From contig JAKLHJ010000027.1 in NCBI GenBank assembly GCA_022710205.1, forward strand, positions 1 through 10,842: a DNA stretch of 10,842 nt, written 5' to 3'. The translations under genes and the position numbers were made by a program. This DNA comes from Patescibacteria group bacterium. GTDB taxonomy: Bacteria > Patescibacteriota > Minisyncoccia > Phycocordibacterales > UBA12445. This document shows positions 7,807 to 10,842 of this stretch, piece by piece (within the stretch, counting starts at the first letter, position 1; the number at the start of each line of letters is the position of its first letter). Below the pieces are notes generated by a model. That model made no database searches, had not been told where the DNA came from, and saw nothing but the letters and a program-made list of their open reading frames with translations.

Positions 7807-7812
7807 ATCCCA

Positions 7813-9627
7813 ATGAAAAAAATATTTTCGAAAATACGCGAAAGTTACGAATTGCTTGTCTTGAATGCGTGGAAGATGGATAAGGTAATGTGGTCCGATG
7901 CCAAGGTTTATCTGGTTGCCCTTTTTTTCTTTAGAATTTTTACATCAACTGAGCCATTTTTGGCATCAGGCGCTCTGGCGTTGCTTTTAAATGAATTAGC
8001 CGTGGTTGCCAGCGGGCACATCGTTTTGAATTCCTTTTATTTAGCCCTTGGTTTGTTGGTGGCGTCTATTGTGATACCGGCCTTAATGTCGAGCCTAGAT
8101 TCATTTTGCGAGGTTATGTTGTATTGGATTGCAGAGAGAAAAATAAATTTACTTATTATTAAAAAGAGCTCGGAAATAGATATTTCCCTTCACGAAGATC
8201 CTAAGTTTAAGGATCTTTTTAATAGAATCGCTGAGTCGGGCGCATGGTCTTCGGCGGAATTCGTCTTCAGACAATTTTTAATGTTGGACTCGGTGGGTAT
8301 GGTAATTATTGCGTCAGCCGTGTTGTTTTGGGCAAACTGGAAGATATTTTTACTCGTTTTCTTTGCTACCATTCCAGAACTTGTTAATGGAATATATTAC
8401 AGTACTAGGGTGTGGGGTATTTCTGACACAAAGGGTGAAGTAAGAAGAAGATATTGGGATATTCGCGATCTTTTTCTTAGCCAGTCTTCTTTAGTGGAAT
8501 TGAATATTTTCCAGAGCGCGGGATTTTTCTACCAAATGATGAAAAAGATGTTTGATGATTTTAAGGTTGCAGAGAAGAAAAATGAAATTAGAAATGCAAT
8601 TTTTCAATTTTTCGCAGTCGGTTTATCGCAGGTCGCCTTGGCTATCGCAATCGTATCATATGCCATGCAGACAGCCAGCGGAATTATTGGTATCGGGACA
8701 CTAACCTTTGTTCTATATTCCGTGCAAAGCCTAAAGAGAGAACTGAGCCGGTGTTTCTGGTTGTTTGGCCGTCAGTACAAAGACGGCCTGTTCGTGAGAG
8801 ATTTACTTACTTTTTGGTCAATTAAAACCGTTATCAAAAAGCCGGAAAAAGGAATAGTTTTGGATAAAAAAGTTGCCCCTGAAGTTGTTTTTGAGAACGT
8901 ATCTTTTACTTATCCGGGAACAGATAAACTGGTGCTGAAAAATTTTTCATTTGTAATAAAGCCGGGAGAGAAAATTGCGCTTGTAGGACTTAATGGCGCA
9001 GGGAAGACCACATTCGTGAAATTGCTTTGTAGATTTTATGATCCGACCGAAGGTAGGATACTCATAAACGGTCATGATTTGCGTGAAATAGACCTTGATA
9101 GCTGGTATCACATGCTTGGCGCAGTATTTCAGGACTACTCCAGGTATCATCTGACAGTCGAAGAGGCAATAGCCGTCGGTAGGACAGGCGACAAGCCAAA
9201 TATTGAAAAGGTGAAAGATGCTGCGAAGGCGAGCGAGGCGGATATCTTTATTGAAAAATGGGACAAGGCATATAGCCAGACACTCGGACGTGCGTTCACA
9301 GAAGGAGTTGAGCCGTCTGTCGGTCAATGGCAGAAATTGGCGCTCGCAAGGGTCTTCTATCGCGATCCAAAAGTTATGATACTTGATGAACCGACATCAT
9401 CAATAGACGCTCTGTCTGAAGCCAATATATTTGAAAAGATTGGAGATGTTTCCGACAACAGAAGCGTTATACTTATTTCTCACAGATTCTCGACTGTCAG
9501 AAAGGCTCACAAGATTGTAGTCATAAAAGACGGTGAAAAAGCGGAGGATGGAACTCACGAAGAGCTGATGGCAAAGAAGGGGGTTTATGCGGAGCTGTAT
9601 CAGCTTCAGGCAAAATCATATGAGTAG
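7813..9627 (+). CDS. ABC exporter half-transporter (fused permease and ATPase), substrate unknown
   Basis: A 604-aa membrane ATPase that probably works as a dimer to export or flip a substrate. The N-terminal half (about 1-345) is a permease domain with hydrophobic stretches near 32-62, 72-95, 160-190 and 265-305. The ATPase domain begins near 360 (VVFENVSFTYPG). Walker A is GLNGAGKTT (392-400, K398). The Q-loop is VFQDYSRY. The signature reads PSVGQ (501-505) instead of LSGGQ. Walker B is VMILDE with D525 and catalytic E526; the switch histidine is H557 (ISHRFS). The ATG at 7813 (MKKIFSK) is preferred: a TTG at 7795 would add six residues but would run through the -10 box. No Shine-Dalgarno sequence is present. 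Base composition is more AT-rich in the permease part than in rpoC. Substrate cannot be told from sequence; lipid, peptide or drug are all possible. Confidence 0.93.
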   Translation: MKKIFSKIRESYELLVLNAWKMDKVMWSDAKVYLVALFFFRIFTSTEPFLASGALALLLNELAVVASGHIVLNSFYLALGLLVASIVIPALMSSLDSFCEVMLYWIAERKINLLIIKKSSEIDISLHEDPKFKDLFNRIAESGAWSSAEFVFRQFLMLDSVGMVIIASAVLFWANWKIFLLVFFATIPELVNGIYYSTRVWGISDTKGEVRRRYWDIRDLFLSQSSLVELNIFQSAGFFYQMMKKMFDDFKVAEKKNEIRNAIFQFFAVGLSQVALAIAIVSYAMQTASGIIGIGTLTFVLYSVQSLKRELSRCFWLFGRQYKDGLFVRDLLTFWSIKTVIKKPEKGIVLDKKVAPEVVFENVSFTYPGTDKLVLKNFSFVIKPGEKIALVGLNGAGKTTFVKLLCRFYDPTEGRILINGHDLREIDLDSWYHMLGAVFQDYSRYHLTVEEAIAVGRTGDKPNIEKVKDAAKASEADIFIEKWDKAYSQTLGRAFTEGVEPSVGQWQKLALARVFYRDPKVMILDEPTSSIDALSEANIFEKIGDVSDNRSVILISHRFSTVRKAHKIVVIKDGEKAEDGTHEELMAKKGVYAELYQLQAKSYE

Positions 9628-9630
9628 AAA

Positions 9631-9672
9631 GTGGAGGGTGGATGGTAGAGAGTAGTTACAATTATACTAATT
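9631..9672. repeat. Heptamer array after the ABC transporter gene
   Basis: Consecutive 7-mers GTGGAGG, GTGGATG, GTAGAGA, GTAGTTA (9631-9658) share a GTxGxxx pattern; CAATTAT and ACTAATT (9659-9672) follow and are AT-rich, roughly the inverse kind of sequence. It begins 3 bp after the transporter stop and runs directly into the third REP-like palindrome. A TATACT at 9663-9668 could serve as a -10 box, but no -35 match is visible. The periodicity is degenerate, so this copy is the least certain of the three arrays. Confidence 0.5.
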
Positions 9673-9673
9673 A

Positions 9674-9703
9674 TGTCATTCCCGCGAAGGCGGGAATCCA
9701 GAG
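9674..9703. repeat. REP-like palindromic element, copy 3
   Basis: TGTCATTCCCGCGAAGGCGG is followed by GAATCCAGAG. ATTCCCGC (9678-9685) pairs with GCGGGAAT (9690-9697) across a GAAG loop, a perfect 8-bp stem. Its outer frame equals copy 1 (TGTCAT...ATCCAGAG), and its stem equals that of copy 2 without the 18-bp insertion. It sits between the transporter gene and the 91-aa gene. Elements of very similar sequence are widespread in intergenic DNA of many bacteria. Confidence 0.85.
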
Positions 9704-9780
9704 CATACCTTGCTTTTATGGTTCATTTTGTTAGGCTGTCTTGGGATACGAAATTGGTTCATTGAGAAAGGGGATGCGTT

Positions 9781-10056
9781 ATGGGGAAAAAGAAAAAGCC
9801 GCTATTTACGGTGAGACCCATTGAAAAAGAATTACTCGACCTTTTAAAAAAGAACGGCGGAGAGATGAAGCTGGACGACATCAAGCTCATTAAGCCGCAC
9901 GAAAAGCCAATCGTCGATATGGGAGACCGAGGATTTATGGATATCGATGAATACAATCGATACTTTATTCTAAATTTTATTGAGTGGTTTTCCGAAATCT
10001 TTTCTTACGATGAAAAGACCGATACGGTTCGTCTCTTGAAGCGTGATAAAAAGTAG
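9781..10056 (+). CDS. Hypothetical 91-aa protein, possibly winged-helix-like
   Basis: I do not recognise the family. The protein is small, charged (basic ends, acidic middle) and has no signal peptide or membrane segment. Its pattern is a helix with a hydrophobic face (KELLDLLKKNGGEMKLDDI, about 16-34), an acidic middle with a GDRGFMDIDEYNRYF segment, an amphipathic helix (ILNFIEWFSEIF) and a final strand pair (SYDEKTDTVRLLKR). That order is compatible with a small winged helix, but this is only inference. A purine-rich AAAGGGG at 9767-9773 sits 7 nt before the ATG and acts as a plausible ribosome-binding site, unlike the core genes to the left. The gene ends 13 bp before a strong intrinsic terminator, supporting a real transcribed gene. 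Confidence 0.75.
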   Translation: MGKKKKPLFTVRPIEKELLDLLKKNGGEMKLDDIKLIKPHEKPIVDMGDRGFMDIDEYNRYFILNFIEWFSEIFSYDEKTDTVRLLKRDKK

Positions 10057-10069
10057 TTTTGTCGTTCTC

Positions 10070-10096
10070 GCGCCTGGTAATCCCAGGCGCTTTTTT
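10070..10096 (+). terminator. Rho-independent terminator of the 91-aa gene
   Basis: GCGCCTGG (10070-10077) pairs perfectly with CCAGGCGC (10083-10090) over the loop TAATC, followed at once by six T (10091-10096). It is the only canonical intrinsic terminator found in the window and begins 13 bp after the TAG stop of the 91-aa gene. Confidence 0.93.
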
Positions 10097-10130
10097 ATAT
10101 TTTAATATTTTTTTAGATTGTTTATTTTTA

Positions 10131-10174
10131 CCCTACACAAATAATTTCGCGGTCGCGAAATTATTTGTGTAGGG
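10131..10174. repeat. Perfect 21-bp inverted repeat with 2-nt centre
   Basis: The left arm at 10131-10151 begins CCCTACACAAATAATT and ends TTCGCG. The right arm at 10154-10174 is its exact reverse complement, beginning CGCGAA and ending TGTGTAGGG. Only GT (10152-10153) separates them. No T-run follows on either strand, so it is not a standard terminator, and no flanking direct repeat is visible that would mark a transposition. An arm this long without mismatch suggests a recent origin or active maintenance. Confidence 0.92.
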
Positions 10175-10331
10175 GCACAACGGCAACTTATTTTTCCCCA
10201 GAGATTTTCCGAACAAAAAAGAGGGGCGGTTTTAAGTTTGATTATTGGCTAAATATGTGGTAGTGTTTGGCGTAAAGGTTCTTTTATATTTAGAAACTAT
10301 TTAGGCAATACCGCGGGTGCGGGGAAAGGAG
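10175..10331. other. Gene-free leader region before the 116-aa gene
   Basis: With the flanking elements this is part of a 340-bp stretch (10057-10396) without a supported gene. No convincing reading frame is present on either strand. Candidate promoter signals are weak: TTGATT at 10238-10243 has a 17-bp spacer to the poor -10 TAGTGT (10261-10266, preceded by TGG), while the better -10 TATATT at 10285-10290 lacks a matching -35. A small hairpin, CCGC-GGGT-GCGG, lies at 10311-10322. If TATATT is used, the transcript would carry a leader of about 100 nt containing both hairpins. Confidence 0.4.
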
Positions 10332-10389
10332 CATTCTGTCATAAGGGCGACGGTCCACAAGGGCCGTCTTGGACGGAATGAAGGAGGAG
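10332..10389 (+). promoter_or_regulatory. Two-tier RNA hairpin abutting a strong Shine-Dalgarno site
   Basis: Outer stem: CATTCTGTC (10332-10340) with GACGGAATG (10372-10380), nine pairs including one U-G. Inner stem: GACGGTCC (10349-10356) with GGGCCGTC (10361-10368), eight pairs including one U-G, closed by an ACAA loop. An asymmetric internal loop separates them (8 nt ATAAGGGC on the left, 3 nt TTG on the right). The outer stem ends at 10380 and the Shine-Dalgarno sequence AAGGAGGAG occupies 10381-10389, 7 nt before the ATG at 10397. The wobble pairs suggest the structure matters as RNA. I could not match it to a known riboswitch, including the c-di-AMP (ydaO) class. Confidence 0.6.
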
Positions 10390-10396
10390 CTGTTAT

Positions 10397-10747
10397 ATGA
10401 CGAAGAAATTTGTCCGCAAGAACGGCAGACTCGACGATGATACATATGGATCGTTTAACCGGAGAATTGATGATCTTAAGAGGAGAGTTGACGAGAACAC
10501 CCTCGGTTTTTTTTGGGTCATGGATAGGCTCCAGAATATTATTGAAGGAAAAGGAGAGTTTGAGTCGGCGCCCATTCTTAGACTAACGAAAGAGCCAGTT
10601 AGGGCAAGGCAGTTCAACTGGGCCCAAACTATGGATTCTCTCTGTCGAAGAACCAATCATGTTGACCAGGCGGCCTTGGCACTTTTGGATCGTTATTCAG
10701 ACAGAACAATGGCAGTGAGGAATAATAATTATCTCCAAAAGCAATGA
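10397..10747 (+). CDS. Hypothetical 116-aa protein with structured leader
   Basis: Not recognised. The protein is soluble-looking, basic at the N-terminus (MTKKFVRKNGRL) and rich in Arg and Asp. A predicted amphipathic helix spans about 18-50 (FNRRIDDLKRRVDENTLGFF, then VMDRLQNIIEGKGE), followed by a short linker with APILRL and a second helical part (about 72-105, with DQAALALLDRY). No membrane segment or catalytic motif can be seen. It has the strongest ribosome-binding site in the window (AAGGAGGAG) and is preceded by a stable two-tier hairpin, so it is probably expressed and perhaps regulated through its leader. The stop is TGA, whereas all complete genes to its left use TAA or TAG. Its last part would overlap a possible minus-strand frame entering from the right. 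Confidence 0.7.
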   Translation: MTKKFVRKNGRLDDDTYGSFNRRIDDLKRRVDENTLGFFWVMDRLQNIIEGKGEFESAPILRLTKEPVRARQFNWAQTMDSLCRRTNHVDQAALALLDRYSDRTMAVRNNNYLQKQ

Positions 10748-10842
10748 CCAGCGGCGACCAGCGATTGGAACCATCGCTGTCCGGCATCGTATTAAAATAA
10801 CCGCTGTTTTGTCCGGCGTCGTTGATCACCGGGATATTGGCC
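10629..10842 (-). CDS. Possible C-terminal end of a minus-strand gene entering from the right edge (partial)
   Basis: On the minus strand the frame is open from the window edge (10842) to a TAG at 10629-10631. The first third (10748-10842) translates to a plausible protein stretch (ANIPVINDAGQNSGYF, then NTMPDSDGSNRWSPL) with many C/G third positions; none of the plus-strand frames there looks coding. The remaining two thirds lie antisense to the 116-aa gene, where the translation (LPLFCLNNDPKVPRPPGQ...) is less convincing. Either two real genes overlap tail to tail by about 119 bp, the minus-strand frame is a decayed remnant, or it is chance. No family is recognised. Confidence 0.3.
   Translation of the reverse strand, partial: ANIPVINDAGQNSGYFNTMPDSDGSNRWSPLVIAFGDNYYSSLPLFCLNNDPKVPRPPGQHDWFFDRENP

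Noticed and set aside
7795..7812. TTG start for the ABC transporter adding six residues (MCYNIP)
   Set aside because: The extension would be encoded by the TATAAT promoter box itself; the ATG at 7813 begins a normal MKKIFSK N-terminus.
7747..9703. CRISPR array made of the repeated TGTCATTCCCG elements
   Set aside because: Copies are about 1-2 kb apart with genes between them, internally palindromic and variable; no regular spacers or cas genes.
10311..10396. c-di-AMP (ydaO/yuaA) riboswitch, tempting because cdaA is nearby
   Set aside because: The stem order, loop sequences and size do not match what I know of the ydaO consensus; the leader is a simple two-tier hairpin. An Infernal search with the Rfam ydaO-yuaA model would settle it.
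10759..10779. Hairpin CAGCGAT...ATCGCTG as a terminator of the 116-aa gene
   Set aside because: Seven-pair stem but no T-run follows, and the region reads as coding on the minus strand, so the pairing may be incidental.

Overview
The window looks like chromosome from a Candidate Phyla Radiation (Patescibacteria) bacterium, most likely Parcubacteria-like. This is inferred from protein style (compact core proteins, a primary sigma factor with a lysine-rich head), mostly Shine-Dalgarno-less starts, and short palindromic or repetitive spacers. Taxonomy was not tested by any search. The core genes read through without in-frame TGA, so the UGA-to-glycine code of Gracilibacteria/Absconditabacteria does not apply. 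Stops are mostly TAA or TAG.

Left two thirds (1-6740): an information-processing block on the + strand. It holds the last codons of rpoB, then complete rpoC (RNA polymerase beta'), dnaG (primase) and the primary sigma factor gene (rpoD/sigA). Gaps between coding regions are 11, 96 and 12 bp. Two pieces usually found apart, the rpoBC pair and the dnaG-rpoD pair of the macromolecular-synthesis operon, are adjacent here. The rpoC-dnaG spacer is an inverted array of about 8-bp units that can fold into a long AT-rich hairpin.

Middle (6741-9780): cdaA, a membrane diadenylate cyclase (c-di-AMP synthase) with an unusual extra C-terminal membrane helix, and a fused permease-ATPase ABC exporter half-transporter with a non-canonical signature motif. 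The exporter start lies 6 nt after an extended -10 box, suggesting a leaderless mRNA. The spacers carry three copies of a REP-like palindrome (TGTCATYCCCG...CGGGRATCCAGAG, the middle copy ending differently) and two more short-unit arrays with 7-bp periodicity.

Right end (9781-10842): accessory sequence. A 91-aa hypothetical gene is followed by a clear intrinsic terminator, then a perfect 21-bp inverted repeat. A gene-free leader follows, with a two-tier RNA hairpin that ends directly against a strong Shine-Dalgarno sequence of a 116-aa unrecognised gene. A possible minus-strand gene enters from the right edge and would overlap that gene tail to tail.

Polymerase core subunits, sigma factor and primase form the transcription/replication-priming module. 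CdaA makes the second messenger c-di-AMP, but no receptor, phosphodiesterase, CdaR or GlmM gene is visible. No tRNA, rRNA, CRISPR array, transposase or phage gene was seen.
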